Source of the DNA: Nakamurella sp040546275
Lineage (GTDB): Bacteria > Actinomycetota > Actinomycetes > Mycobacteriales > Nakamurellaceae
DNA: 64,000 nucleotides
Direction: 5' to 3'
Assembly (NCBI RefSeq): GCF_040546275.1
Contig: NZ_JBEPNO010000003.1
Span: 62,001-126,000, forward strand
In this document: one piece after another, positions 16,257 to 24,868 of the stretch
Numbering within the stretch: position 1 is the stretch's first letter
Layout of the letters: each line of letters starts with the position of its first letter
The notes under the pieces: generated by a model
The model's database searches: none
What the model was told of the DNA's origin: nothing
Seen by the model: only the letters and a program-made list of their open reading frames with translations
Position numbers and translations under genes: made by a program

Positions 16257-17564
16257 TCAGCCCTTGGGCAGGCCGATCGACATGTCCAGGAACTCGTTGG
16301 TGGCGAGCTTGGCCGGAGTAAGACCGGCGACCGGCGGTGTCTTCTGGGCGGTGAAGATCGGGGTGTCGATGTCCAGCACCTTCTGGATGCGGGTCATGTC
16401 GAAGTCACCCAGGGTGGAGTTGGTTCCGTTGCTGACCAGGCCGAGGTCGAGCTGCTGCTTCACTGCGAAGTCGGCGACACCCTGGTCGTACTGCCATCCG
16501 GTGTTGAACTGCTTGACCAACTGGAGAATGAGAGTATTGGCGGTGGCCGGCTTCTCGATGTAGTCGACCTGGGCGTGCTGGAAGATCGGGACCAGCAGCT
16601 TGAGGCACGGCGTCATCGCGGCCAGGTCGGCGGTGCGGACCGAGTAGGCGGCGGCGTAGATCGGGTAGCCGGCGTCGTGCACGAGCTGGAAGTCGACCGG
16701 CTTGTCCCAGGCCTTGACCTCCTTGGAGTAGATGTAGGGCTCGGCGCTGGCGAAGCCCTGCTGGGCGTCCTTGCCCTGGGCCGCAACGAAGTTGGCCGGG
16801 GTGCCGTCGTAGCTGCCGTCGGTCTGCGCCTCGTTCAGGACTCCGGCGCCGATCAGGTAGGCCATGTAGGCGGCGCCGCCGAAGTAGCGGACCTTCACGT
16901 TCTTGGCCTTGAGGTCGGCGATCGTCTTGACATCCGGGTAGGTGGCCGGATCCCACATGATCATCTGCGGGTTCTTCTCCAGCGGGGCGAAGACCGCAAT
17001 GGTGGGCTGCTTGGCGGAGAGTTGGATCGCCTCGTCGGTGTTGGCGTAGCCCATGGTCAAGGTCTTGTCGGCATACAGCTGAGAGGTGACCGTCTGGAAT
17101 CCGATCGCCGGGCCGCCGGATCGGACCTCGAACTTGATGCCCATGTCCTTGCCCTGCGAGTACAGCTCGCCGGTGACGCGCTTCTTGTCGGCGTCGATGC
17201 TCGGGTTCGGCCCGATCAGCTGGTAGAGACCACCGTGCTCGGACTCGGGGTTCCAGTCGGTCTGGATCGAGACCGTGTCCGGGCAAATACCTTTCAGCGT
17301 GGCCGGCGTCGCGCTGGCAGAGGACGACGGACCGGATTCCGGCGCAACGGACGAAGCGGCGCTGGAGGCGACCGCACTGGACGGGCCCGACGACGAAGCG
17401 CTCGAGGGGGCTGCGGAGGAGACCGGGGCCGCGGCACTGGACGATGTCGAGTTCGACGTCGCGGAGCTCGCGGTGGAACTGGTCGAGCCGCAGCCCGCCA
17501 GAGCGACGCCGGCAGCGAGGATCGCTGTCAGCGCCACGGCGGTACGGCGAGGAAGGTGGTTCAC
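16257..17564 (-). CDS. ABC transporter substrate-binding lipoprotein (NitT/TauT type)
   Basis: The 435-residue product is a secreted binding lipoprotein. It has a signal peptide with lipobox 'GVALAGC' (Cys25) and then a Ser/Ala-rich spacer of about 60 residues. An NMT1/SsuA/ThiY-type binding domain follows ('VSIQTDWNPESEHGGLYQL', 'LTMGYANTDEAI', 'VKVRYFGGAAYMAY'). It would capture the substrate outside the membrane and hand it to the permease and ATPase encoded just upstream. The family takes up sulfonates, nitrate, pyrimidine precursors and similar small compounds; the ligand here is unknown. GTG 17564 has AGGAG six nucleotides upstream. Confidence 0.88.
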   Translation of the reverse strand: MNHLPRRTAVALTAILAAGVALAGCGSTSSTASSATSNSTSSSAAAPVSSAAPSSASSSGPSSAVASSAASSVAPESGPSSSASATPATLKGICPDTVSIQTDWNPESEHGGLYQLIGPNPSIDADKKRVTGELYSQGKDMGIKFEVRSGGPAIGFQTVTSQLYADKTLTMGYANTDEAIQLSAKQPTIAVFAPLEKNPQMIMWDPATYPDVKTIADLKAKNVKVRYFGGAAYMAYLIGAGVLNEAQTDGSYDGTPANFVAAQGKDAQQGFASAEPYIYSKEVKAWDKPVDFQLVHDAGYPIYAAAYSVRTADLAAMTPCLKLLVPIFQHAQVDYIEKPATANTLILQLVKQFNTGWQYDQGVADFAVKQQLDLGLVSNGTNSTLGDFDMTRIQKVLDIDTPIFTAQKTPPVAGLTPAKLATNEFLDMSIGLPKG

Positions 17565-17620
17565 GCGGGGCTCCTGTTCGATGGGCGGGTCGTGCGGGGG
17601 TGTCGGCAAGACGAGACCTT

Positions 17621-18484
17621 CTAGTTGCCGTCGGCCGACAGGTCGTACCAGCGTCCGACGACGAGGGTCCGTAGCCGGCCAAAAACCCAGAAGATGACGA
17701 ATCCGAGGAACGAGGCCACCAGGATGGCTGCGAACAATGGCGGCCCCTGGAGGCGGGATGCGTAGTTGGACAACAGGCTTCCGATGCCTGGCGTGCCCTG
17801 CCGGAAGAAGAAGTCGCCGACGATGGCGCCGACGACGGCCAGGCCGGCGGAGATCCGCATACCGGCGAACATCGCCGGTAGAGCGGCCGGGAGCTTCAGC
17901 TTGAGCAGCACCGTCAACCGTCCCGCCTTCTGCAGCTGGAACAGTTCTAACTGCCCACGTTCCACCGACTGGAGACCGAAGAGGGTGTTGGACACCATCG
18001 GGAACAGGGAGATCAGGATGCAGACCAGAACCCTTGCGAAGAAACCGAATCCGAACCAGAACCCGATCGGCGGCACCAGTGCGAGGATCGGGATGCACTG
18101 CAGGATCACGGCGTACGGGAACAGGGATCGCTCCGCCCAGGTGGCCAGGGACATGAGAATTCCCCAGCCGGCCCCGATCAGGATGGAGATCGCGAGACCG
18201 ACCAGCGCAACCTTGGTGGTCCGACCCAATGCCACCAGGATCTCCTCGCGGATGTCCGGGTCGCCGAATCCCTGCGTGATGATCTGGTGCGGAGGCGGCA
18301 GCAGGAACTGCAGATCCGGATCTAGAACGACATCGCTGACGTAGTACCAGATCCCGATGATGATGGCGAACACCACGAGCGGGGCGATCCAACTGAGCGG
18401 GGAGCTCCTGGCCCTGGTTCTGCTCGACGACTTGTTGACCGTCTTCTGGGCCTTGGTGAGCTTCTCCGGTGTCGTGGTGCTCAT
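17621..18484 (-). CDS. ABC transporter permease (SsuC/TauC type)
   Basis: The 287-residue product is a BPD-type inner-membrane permease with about six transmembrane segments starting at 'LSWIAPLVVFAIIIGIWYYV'. The cytoplasmic EAA-like loop follows the pattern around 'KLKLPAALPAMFAGMRIS', which contacts the ATPase. It imports the ligand of the neighbouring binding protein. The ATG at 18484 overlaps the ATPase stop by ATGA, showing coupling. The 56-bp gap to the binding-protein gene holds its ribosome binding site. Confidence 0.9.
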   Translation of the reverse strand: MSTTTPEKLTKAQKTVNKSSSRTRARSSPLSWIAPLVVFAIIIGIWYYVSDVVLDPDLQFLLPPPHQIITQGFGDPDIREEILVALGRTTKVALVGLAISILIGAGWGILMSLATWAERSLFPYAVILQCIPILALVPPIGFWFGFGFFARVLVCILISLFPMVSNTLFGLQSVERGQLELFQLQKAGRLTVLLKLKLPAALPAMFAGMRISAGLAVVGAIVGDFFFRQGTPGIGSLLSNYASRLQGPPLFAAILVASFLGFVIFWVFGRLRTLVVGRWYDLSADGN

Positions 18485-19323
18485 GAGTGGCCCGCCCGCA
18501 GTGCGTGCGAAACCTCGCCGGACAGGGCAGCGAACTCCGGGGTGAATCGGATGTCTGGATCACGTGGCATGTCGAAGGGCACGTCGAAGGTGTCGACGAT
18601 TCGTCCGGGACGCCCCGACATGACGACCACCCGGGTCGACAGGTACACCGCCTCGCTGACGGAATGGGTGATGAACAGCGCGCCGAACCGCTGGATGTCG
18701 AACAGGCGTAGCAGTTCGTCGTTCAGACGTTCCCGGGTGATCTCGTCGAGGGCACCGAAAGGCTCGTCGAACAGGAACAGATCCGGGTTGAGGGTGAGCG
18801 ATCTGGCCAGCGAGGTCCGCATCCGCATCCCGCCGGACAGGGTGCGGGGCAGGTTGTTCTCGAACCCACCCAGACCGACGAGGTCGATCGCGGCCTGTGC
18901 ATCCGCGGCACGCGTCGACTTCTTCACGCCGGCCAGTTCGGACAGCAGCTCGACGTTCGAGCGCACCGTCCGCCATGGCAGCAACGTGGCGTCCTGGAAG
19001 ACGTAGCCGATCCGCTCGGCCAGCACATCCGAAGTGCCACTGCTGATGTCGGTGAGACCGGAGGCGATGCGCAGCAGTGTGGACTTGCCGCAGCCGGACG
19101 GTCCGACGACGGTCACGAACTCCCCGGCGCTGACCGTCAGGTCGACCCCGGTCAGCGCGACCGTCCCGTCGGGAAAGGTCTTGGTGATGTCGGAGAACCG
19201 CAGGATGGGATCGCCGTCGGCAACGAACCGTTCGGTGGAAACCTGGACACCTCCGCTGCTCGGTGTGGCGTTGCTCGATACCGTTCGGGTGTCGGAAAGC
19301 CTGGCCCAGGATGCGGCGGTCAT
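18481..19323 (-). CDS. ABC transporter ATPase (SsuB/TauB type)
   Basis: The 280-residue product is the ATP-binding subunit. It has Walker A 'VVGPSGCGKSTLLRIA', Q-loop 'YVFQDATLLPWRTV', signature 'LSGGMRMRTSLARSL', Walker B 'DLFLFDEPFGALDE' and the switch His in 'ALFITHSVSEAVYL'. It powers import through the downstream permease. It is the first gene of the operon. ATG 19323 has GGGAG five nucleotides upstream. An operator-like inverted repeat lies 36 bp upstream in the space shared with the XRE-cupin gene. Confidence 0.93.
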   Translation of the reverse strand: MTAASWARLSDTRTVSSNATPSSGGVQVSTERFVADGDPILRFSDITKTFPDGTVALTGVDLTVSAGEFVTVVGPSGCGKSTLLRIASGLTDISSGTSDVLAERIGYVFQDATLLPWRTVRSNVELLSELAGVKKSTRAADAQAAIDLVGLGGFENNLPRTLSGGMRMRTSLARSLTLNPDLFLFDEPFGALDEITRERLNDELLRLFDIQRFGALFITHSVSEAVYLSTRVVVMSGRPGRIVDTFDVPFDMPRDPDIRFTPEFAALSGEVSHALRAGHS

Positions 19324-19350
19324 CTGCTCTCCCTGCGCTCGGCGGTCCGC

Positions 19351-19383
19351 TTGACAACTCGATGTTCATCTCATCAACATCGA
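19351..19383. promoter_or_regulatory. Operator-like inverted repeat with TTGACA
   Basis: TCGATGTT (19359-19366) and AACATCGA (19376-19383) form a perfect 8-bp inverted repeat with a 9-nt spacer. It adjoins a consensus -35 TTGACA (19351-19356) pointing toward the XRE-cupin gene. The position between the regulator and the operon it probably controls makes it the best operator candidate. Confidence 0.6.
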
Positions 19384-19435
19384 CAACGTAGAGCCGCTAC
19401 ATTTCCGGCAAATCTCCGATTCGTTCGGCTTTGTT

Positions 19436-19446
19436 AACACGGTGTT
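19436..19446. promoter_or_regulatory. Short palindrome before the XRE-cupin gene
   Basis: AACACGGTGTT is an 11-bp palindrome about 20 bp upstream of the TTG start, a possible autoregulatory site. Confidence 0.3.
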
Positions 19447-19466
19447 GTCCCGAAGGGAGTTGGCCC

Positions 19467-20108
19467 TTGCCCGAGCACTCCGCCGCGACGAGACAGACGG
19501 ATCTGCCCGCCGCCGTCCCCGATCCGGACCACCACACCGGCTCCCAGGAAGCCCGCCTCGGCCGGCAGATCCGGCATCTCCGCCATCAGCACGGCCTCAC
19601 GCTGGTGGCCCTCGCACGGATGACCAGCCTGTCCCATCCGTTCCTCAGCCAGCTCGAGCGGGGTCTGGCCCGACCGAGCATGACGAGCCTGGGAAGAATC
19701 GCACAAGCGTTGCACAGCAGCCAGTCCGAGCTGATGGCACGGGCCACCGACGAGGCTCTCGACCGGATCGGGCCGCCCTTCACCGTGGTCCGTGCCGACG
19801 AGGGCACCGTGCTCCCCGCCCCTGGCGGCTCGGCCCGGCTGCTGGTGGGCAGCGCGGCGCGTTTCCATCCGATGGTCTACCTCGGTTCGAACACCGAGTT
19901 CGAGGAGTACTACCAGCACCCGGAGGACGAGTTCGTGCACATCATCGAAGGATCGATCGAGGTCGATCTCGGCGAGCGAGAGCACCTCGAACTGACCGTC
20001 GGGGACTCCCTCTACTACGGCGGCGGCACCCCACACCGGTGGCGGACCATCGACGGCGCCGGCTACCGGCTGCTCGCCGTCAAGGAAGCTTCCTCGCCGA
20101 CCGGATGA
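19467..20108 (+). CDS. XRE-family regulator with cupin domain
   Basis: The 213-residue product has an N-terminal XRE helix-turn-helix ('LGRQIRHLRHQHGLTLVALA', 'SLSHPFLSQLERGLARPS') and a C-terminal cupin ('YYQHPEDEFVHIIEGSIEVD', 'GDSLYYGGGTPHRW') with metal-type His/Glu positions. Such proteins sense small ligands through the cupin and often control the adjacent catabolic operon. It is divergent from the ABC-led operon, across the TCGATGTT/AACATCGA repeat. TTG 19467 is preferred, since AAGGGAG lies seven nucleotides upstream. An upstream TTG at 19431 would translate through the palindrome. Confidence 0.85.
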   Translation: MPEHSAATRQTDLPAAVPDPDHHTGSQEARLGRQIRHLRHQHGLTLVALARMTSLSHPFLSQLERGLARPSMTSLGRIAQALHSSQSELMARATDEALDRIGPPFTVVRADEGTVLPAPGGSARLLVGSAARFHPMVYLGSNTEFEEYYQHPEDEFVHIIEGSIEVDLGEREHLELTVGDSLYYGGGTPHRWRTIDGAGYRLLAVKEASSPTG

Positions 20109-20177
20109 CGCCCCCGTCGAGCGCCAGGACGGTCACCGCCCGACTCGCGGAAGGCCGCTCGCCGGTACGGTGACGGC

Positions 20178-21470
20178 GTGCCCCACCGCCCCTTGCATTC
20201 GAGCCTGCTGACCGCAGGTCTCGGGGCATTGCTGGCCATGGCCGGCTGTACCTCGGGCGCGGCGTTGGGGTCGACGGGCACCGTGACCCTCACCTCGCCG
20301 GTGCACGGCAGCGCTGGGGCCACCGTCACCTCCCCGACCTCCACCAGCATCACGCCCACTCCCGTGACGCCCAATGGTCTGCTGACCGGTGCAGGGGTCA
20401 CCACGACGACGATCAGTCTTGGTCTGCTGGTCGACGCCGCGGCAGATCGGGGCTTCTCGACCGGCGTCGCGCTGTGGCAACGGGCGGTCAACACCTCGGG
20501 TGGCATTTGCGGACGGACGATCGTCATCCGCACGGGTAGTGCGCAGGAGGACCTCACCACCGGCTACGGCCGGATCGCCGGGACCACTCTCGGCCTGATC
20601 ACCCTGCCGGCGGAGTCGGAAGCACCGGCGCTCGCAGCGTTGTCGTCCGCCGACCAGATCCCGGTGCTGACCCTGACCGGGAGTTCGACCGCGCTGACGA
20701 AGACGGGACCGGTGGTGATCGGGCCGACGGAGGACATCAAGACCATCAACGCCCTCGCCTACCTCCGGTCGACCGGCAAGCTGCCCGCGGGCAGCTCCCT
20801 CGGCGTCGTCACCGACGGTGCCGCCGAGGCGGCCAACGCCCTGCAGGGCGCGCAGTGGTGGGCGAAGGCCAACGACGTCACCCTGGTGTCTCGAACGGTG
20901 AGCGGCGGCGAGATCGATCGCACCGCCTGGACCGGCGTCGGCGCGGTGCTGGTCGTCGCGACCCCGTCGCAGGTGCAGGCCACCCTGCGCGGCGTCCCCG
21001 CGGACACCGACGTCATCACCGATCTCGACGGGTACGACCCTTCGGCTCCAGTGACCACGAACGGACCGCGGCTCCTGGTCAGTCTCGCCGCTCCGGCCTA
21101 CGGCTCGGACAACCCGGGGGCGGCTGCGGTGGCCAAGGCGTTCGTGGCCTCCGGCCGCACCGATCCCGGGCCGGATCTGCTCTCCGGATTCGGCGTGGCC
21201 GCGAACTGGGGTCGGCTGCTCACCCAGGCCTGCGTGGAGCGGTCGCTGACCCGCTCGGGCGTGGAGGCGGCCATGACCACCGTGGGTCCCGCGTCCGTCG
21301 ACTCCCTGTTCGGGCCCTCGGATCCCGGCCTGGTGGTCGGCTCCGCGCTGCCCGCCACCCGGGTCTCGTCGGTGGCCCTGGCCGATCCGAAGGCCCCGGC
21401 CGGTCTGCGTCCGCTCATCTGGCTGCAGGCCGCCCCCGGCATCGCCGACTACGTGCCGCAGAAGCCATAG
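20178..21470 (+). CDS. Branched-chain amino acid-type binding lipoprotein
   Basis: The 430-residue product is a lipoprotein with lipobox 'LLAMAGC' (Cys24) and a Thr/Ser-rich spacer. It then has a type I periplasmic-binding fold of the LivK kind ('TTTISLGLLVDAAADRG', 'VLTLTGSSTALTKTGP', 'LGVVTDGAAEAANAL'). No permease or ATPase is next to it, so it is an orphan binder or sensor. The GTG start has only a weak upstream purine stretch. It is convergent with the DHA2 exporter, across a 44-bp perfect palindrome. Confidence 0.75.
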   Translation: MPHRPLHSSLLTAGLGALLAMAGCTSGAALGSTGTVTLTSPVHGSAGATVTSPTSTSITPTPVTPNGLLTGAGVTTTTISLGLLVDAAADRGFSTGVALWQRAVNTSGGICGRTIVIRTGSAQEDLTTGYGRIAGTTLGLITLPAESEAPALAALSSADQIPVLTLTGSSTALTKTGPVVIGPTEDIKTINALAYLRSTGKLPAGSSLGVVTDGAAEAANALQGAQWWAKANDVTLVSRTVSGGEIDRTAWTGVGAVLVVATPSQVQATLRGVPADTDVITDLDGYDPSAPVTTNGPRLLVSLAAPAYGSDNPGAAAVAKAFVASGRTDPGPDLLSGFGVAANWGRLLTQACVERSLTRSGVEAAMTTVGPASVDSLFGPSDPGLVVGSALPATRVSSVALADPKAPAGLRPLIWLQAAPGIADYVPQKP

Positions 21471-21506
21471 CAGCCGTAGCAGCCGGTAGCACCCGCAGGG
21501 CCGGTA

Positions 21507-21550
21507 GCGTCCTGCAAAGTGCTCGCTATAGCGAGCACTTTGCAGGACGC
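21507..21550. terminator. 44-bp perfect palindrome, probable bidirectional terminator
   Basis: A perfect 22+22 bp palindrome (centre GCTCGCTATAGCGAGC) with no unpaired loop lies between two convergent genes, 36 bp after one stop and 19 bp before the other. As RNA it would form a very stable hairpin in both directions. Confidence 0.75.
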
Positions 21551-21569
21551 GGGGGCCCGATGCCGCTCC

Positions 21570-22964
21570 TCAGCGGCGGCCGACCCTCAGGGCGTCACCA
21601 GTGGTGCGGTTGGCGCGCAGGGCCTCGATCACCGGCACCAGGGTCAGCAGCGCGATGACGAAGAACGCGATCCGGTACGCGCCGACCGGCTGCTCCAGGT
21701 GCACCCAGCCGGCGATCGGATCACCGGCCCGGAGTGCCACCGCGCCGACAGCGACGCCGAACCCGACGGCCACCTGCTGCACCGTGGACGACAGCGTGTT
21801 CGCCCCGGGCAGGTCGGGCGGGGCGATGTCGGCGAAGGCCAGCGTGTTGTAGGCGGTGAATCCGACCGACCGGAACATCCCGCCGACGACCAGCAGCAGG
21901 CAGATCACGATGATCGGGGTGCCCGGCTGCAGCAGCCCACTGAGAGCCATGCTGAGGGCGGCACCTGTTGCGGCGCAAAGCATCACGGTGCGGAAGCCGA
22001 ACCGCATGAGCAGGGTGGTGGTAGCCGGTTTGATCAGCAGATTGCCGACGAAGACGAAGATGACCACGGCACCGGCCTTCACCGGTGACCAGTGGAAACC
22101 GTCCTGGAACATGAGAGGCAGCAGGAACGGCACGGCGTTCACCGTCACCCGGAACACCGAGCCACCACGGTGCGAGATCAGGAACGTCCTGACGTGCAGC
22201 AGCCGGAGTCGCAGGAGGGGGTGCTCGGTTCTCAGCAGGTGCCGTACCGAGAAGACGACGGCGATCACGGCCAGAGCGCCGACCGCTGCGGACGGGACGA
22301 GCCGCACGGTCGCGCTGGCCAAGAGATCGGCCAGCACCACCAGCGATGCCACCGCTGCACAGGTCAGGGCGAGTCCGGCCCAGTCGAGCCCGGGGGGACG
22401 GGGCTCGTCCACCGCGGGGATCAGCCGCAGTGCGACCAGGAAGGCCACCGCGCCCAGCGGCACGTTGACGAGGAAGATCCAGTGCCACGTCAGGTACGTG
22501 GTGAAAAGGCCTCCGAGCAGCGGGGCGAAGACCGGCGCCGCCAGGGCCGGCCAGGTCAACAACGCGATCGCCCGGATGACGTCCGACTTGGCCGTGCTGC
22601 GGAGCACAGCCAACCTGCCGACCGGCACCATCATCGCGCCGCCGACCCCCTGGAGCACCCGGAAGGCGGTCAGCTCCACGACACTGGTACTGATCGCGCA
22701 GCACACCGACGCCACGGTGAACACGGCGATCGCGGACAGGAACACGCGCCGGACCCCGAACCGCTGGGTGATCCAGCCGCTGAGCGGGATCAGCACCGCG
22801 AGGGTCAGCAGATAGGCGGTGATGGTGACGCCGATGTCGGCCGACGTCACCCCGAGAGATCTGGCCATGCTGGGCGCAGCGGTGGCGACGATGGTGCCGT
22901 CCAGCTGTTCCATGAAGTAGGTCCCGGCGACCAGCAGGGCAATGCTCCGCTGCCGGCTCTCCAT
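21570..22964 (-). CDS. DHA2-family MFS multidrug exporter
   Basis: The 464-residue product has the features of 14-segment EmrB/QacA exporters. 'YFMEQLDGTIVATAAPSMA' matches motif D1 in helix 1, 'GWITQRFGVRRVFL' motif A, and 'LQGVGGAMMVPVGRLAVL' motif B. Proton-driven export of hydrophobic compounds is the family function. ATG 22964 follows directly on a GTG at 22967; either could initiate. No regulator is adjacent. The ORF is complete and of normal length. Confidence 0.87.
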   Translation of the reverse strand: MESRQRSIALLVAGTYFMEQLDGTIVATAAPSMARSLGVTSADIGVTITAYLLTLAVLIPLSGWITQRFGVRRVFLSAIAVFTVASVCCAISTSVVELTAFRVLQGVGGAMMVPVGRLAVLRSTAKSDVIRAIALLTWPALAAPVFAPLLGGLFTTYLTWHWIFLVNVPLGAVAFLVALRLIPAVDEPRPPGLDWAGLALTCAAVASLVVLADLLASATVRLVPSAAVGALAVIAVVFSVRHLLRTEHPLLRLRLLHVRTFLISHRGGSVFRVTVNAVPFLLPLMFQDGFHWSPVKAGAVVIFVFVGNLLIKPATTTLLMRFGFRTVMLCAATGAALSMALSGLLQPGTPIIVICLLLVVGGMFRSVGFTAYNTLAFADIAPPDLPGANTLSSTVQQVAVGFGVAVGAVALRAGDPIAGWVHLEQPVGAYRIAFFVIALLTLVPVIEALRANRTTGDALRVGRR

Positions 22965-23071
22965 CACCGACCGATCATTTCAAACGATTCGACCCGCTCC
23001 TGACCAGATCGCTGTCGTCCGGCGTCGCAGCGGGCTACTTTTGTAGCGGGTGACCAATGCGGGAGGCCGAG

Positions 23072-23590
23072 ATGACGCAAATGCTCGACCACGACTCTGC
23101 CGAACTCGGCCCCGGAACCCGACGACCGTTGCGGCGACGACTGGTCGGACCTCTCGCCACGCTCGTGATCCTCGCGGTCCTCGCGCTCTCCTGGCTGATC
23201 ACCGGACCGATGCGAACGGCGGGCCGGCTGCAGGACATCGTCGGTATCCGGTGGGTGTTGACCAGCGTCAGCCACGACGGACGGACGGCGCCGGTGGCCC
23301 GCCTCGGTGATCACACGCTGAAGATGGAATCGTCCGGGCTCATCAGCATCTTCGACGGATGCAACTACAACAACGGCGACTGGTCCTGGACGATGACGGG
23401 TTTCGAGGCCGAGCACATCGAGAACGGCGCAGTGTCTTGCGGTTATGCTCCCGGCACCGAACCGCCGCCCACCGATCCGATCGTCACCGACGGCAGCCGC
23501 GCGTTGTACGGTTCGGTCTCCGCCGAGACAGACTTCTCGACCCTGACGGTCGGGACCGACGGGTACACGCTGAAGTACGTCAGGAGCTGA
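23072..23590 (+). CDS. Membrane-anchored META/HslJ-like domain protein
   Basis: The 172-residue product has an N-terminal basic stretch and one membrane segment ('LVGPLATLVILAVLALSWLI'). An extracytoplasmic domain resembling META/HslJ follows, with 'IVGIRWVLTSVSHDGRTAP' and the 'FDGCNYNNGDW' core (GCN motif). Function of such domains is uncertain; they occur in heat- or drug-response envelope proteins. ATG 23072 is chosen because GGGAGG lies five nucleotides upstream, rather than the in-frame ATG at 23057. Confidence 0.7.
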   Translation: MTQMLDHDSAELGPGTRRPLRRRLVGPLATLVILAVLALSWLITGPMRTAGRLQDIVGIRWVLTSVSHDGRTAPVARLGDHTLKMESSGLISIFDGCNYNNGDWSWTMTGFEAEHIENGAVSCGYAPGTEPPPTDPIVTDGSRALYGSVSAETDFSTLTVGTDGYTLKYVRS

Positions 23591-23663
23591 CGACTCCAGA
23601 GAACGGTCAGAGCATCCGGGCCAGGTGCAGTACCCCGAGCAATCCCTCGCAGGGCCGCACCAG

Positions 23664-24038
23664 CTAGGCGAGATCACCAGCCTGGAAACGGGTTCCGCCA
23701 CGAGGCGGATGTTCCATCGCCCCGGGATGGCCGGCCAGCAGCGCCCGAAGCGTCCGGACCAGGGGGGCGAGCCAATAACCGCGTTCGTCGGCCAGTGAGC
23801 CGAAGTCGAGATCAGCGGGTAGCGGCCCACCGGTGGGGAGGCTGTCGAGTGCCACGAGGGCAGCCTCGCGGACCCGCCTGGCCGGGTCGAACTCGCTCAA
23901 CCTGGTCTTGGCATCGGTGTCCGAGGACCGGTCCTCCAGCCAGGCGACCTTCCGCTGCAGCCGGGCGAGTTCCGCGCGCAGCTCACGAACATCCTGTTCG
24001 GTCGTCCGGGCCGTCGCGCCGGTGCTGTCGATCTGATC
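23664..24038 (-). CDS. Coiled-coil protein frame without a standard start codon
   Basis: This frame encodes about 124 residues with a clear heptad-like segment ('VRELRAELARLQRKVAWLED') followed by a globular part containing 'ERGYWLAPLVRTLRALL'. Coding character starts right after an in-frame TAG (24039-24041), but no ATG, GTG or TTG occurs before a TTG at 23900, which would cut off the coiled coil. AGGA lies four nucleotides before an ATC at 24032, a possible rare start. A decayed gene or a sequencing error at the 5' end would also explain it. I do not recognise the family. Confidence 0.45.
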   Translation of the reverse strand, partial: DQIDSTGATARTTEQDVRELRAELARLQRKVAWLEDRSSDTDAKTRLSEFDPARRVREAALVALDSLPTGGPLPADLDFGSLADERGYWLAPLVRTLRALLAGHPGAMEHPPRGGTRFQAGDLA

Positions 24039-24202
24039 CTACAACCGCCTGACGTTCGTCCACTCGGTGGACCAGGAGGAGATTCGATCTGTCACCCGTC
24101 TAGGCTCGGTCGCAGGGTCGCGCCGGATGCCGCGAACGGAGAGATCCGGTCCTCGTTCCGGCTCCGCTGCCACCTGTCCGTCGGCCCGATTCCACCACTT
24201 GG

Positions 24203-24760
24203 TCAGTGCGGGTGACGTCCGGAGAAGCCGAGAAAGCGGGCCAGCCCGGATGCGTCGTCGGGCACGTCGACGACATCGCCGAACGGCATGCCGGCACCCC
24301 GGTACTCCGGGGAGAGCAGCGGCGCCAGGCCGACCCTGGCCACCTCGGCCTCCTCGTCGGTGTATATCACGGGCTGGCCGGTCGCGATCGCGAGATCCCA
24401 GCCGTGGGCCAGGTACTCGCCGGTCATCATGGCCACGCTCGCAGCGGCCGGCATGACTCCAGAGCTCAGCGTGACCGGTGCATCGTCAGGCAATCGGGAG
24501 TAACCCTGCACAGCCTTCGCGGCGGCGGCCCGGAACTCCGCGGACGGGTCGGCGATGTGGATGGCTTCGGGGTCTTCGGGCTGGGGGTCACCAGCGCCAG
24601 CATTGGCGAAAACCTTGACCCAGCTGACGATGTGATGCACGAGTTGGTCCACGGTGTAGTCCTCGCACGGTGTGGGCGAAGTGCCCTGTCCCGGCCCCAC
24701 CCCGGCCACCACGTCCGCAGTCTTGGTGAGCACGCTTTCCAGCGTTGTCGTGTCCGTCAT
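24203..24760 (-). CDS. DinB-like/maleylpyruvate isomerase-type protein (TIGR03086-like)
   Basis: The 185-residue product fits the actinobacterial TIGR03086 family of DinB-superfamily four-helix-bundle proteins. It has 'TPCEDYTVDQLVHHIVSWV' with the first metal-type His, and 'MMTGEYLAHGWDLAIATGQP' with the HGWDLA motif. Relatives are mycothiol-dependent isomerases or transferases, but most members are uncharacterised. ATG 24760 gives the family N-terminus. Divergent from the AraC-type regulator. Confidence 0.8.
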   Translation of the reverse strand: MTDTTTLESVLTKTADVVAGVGPGQGTSPTPCEDYTVDQLVHHIVSWVKVFANAGAGDPQPEDPEAIHIADPSAEFRAAAAKAVQGYSRLPDDAPVTLSSGVMPAAASVAMMTGEYLAHGWDLAIATGQPVIYTDEEAEVARVGLAPLLSPEYRGAGMPFGDVVDVPDDASGLARFLGFSGRHPH

Positions 24761-24868
24761 GGGTCCGACGCTACGGCGACTGATCAGCCGGTTTCTTGAA
24801 CAAACGCGACAGGGGTGACGCTCCCCCTGGGTCGGCCTCCGGCCGGTGTCGCGGCTACCTTGACCCGT

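Noticed and set aside
17621..18563. Single long minus-strand frame joining the binding protein with upstream sequence
   Set aside because: The upstream part is another frame of the permease gene. The lipobox and AGGAG-GTG set the true start at 17564.
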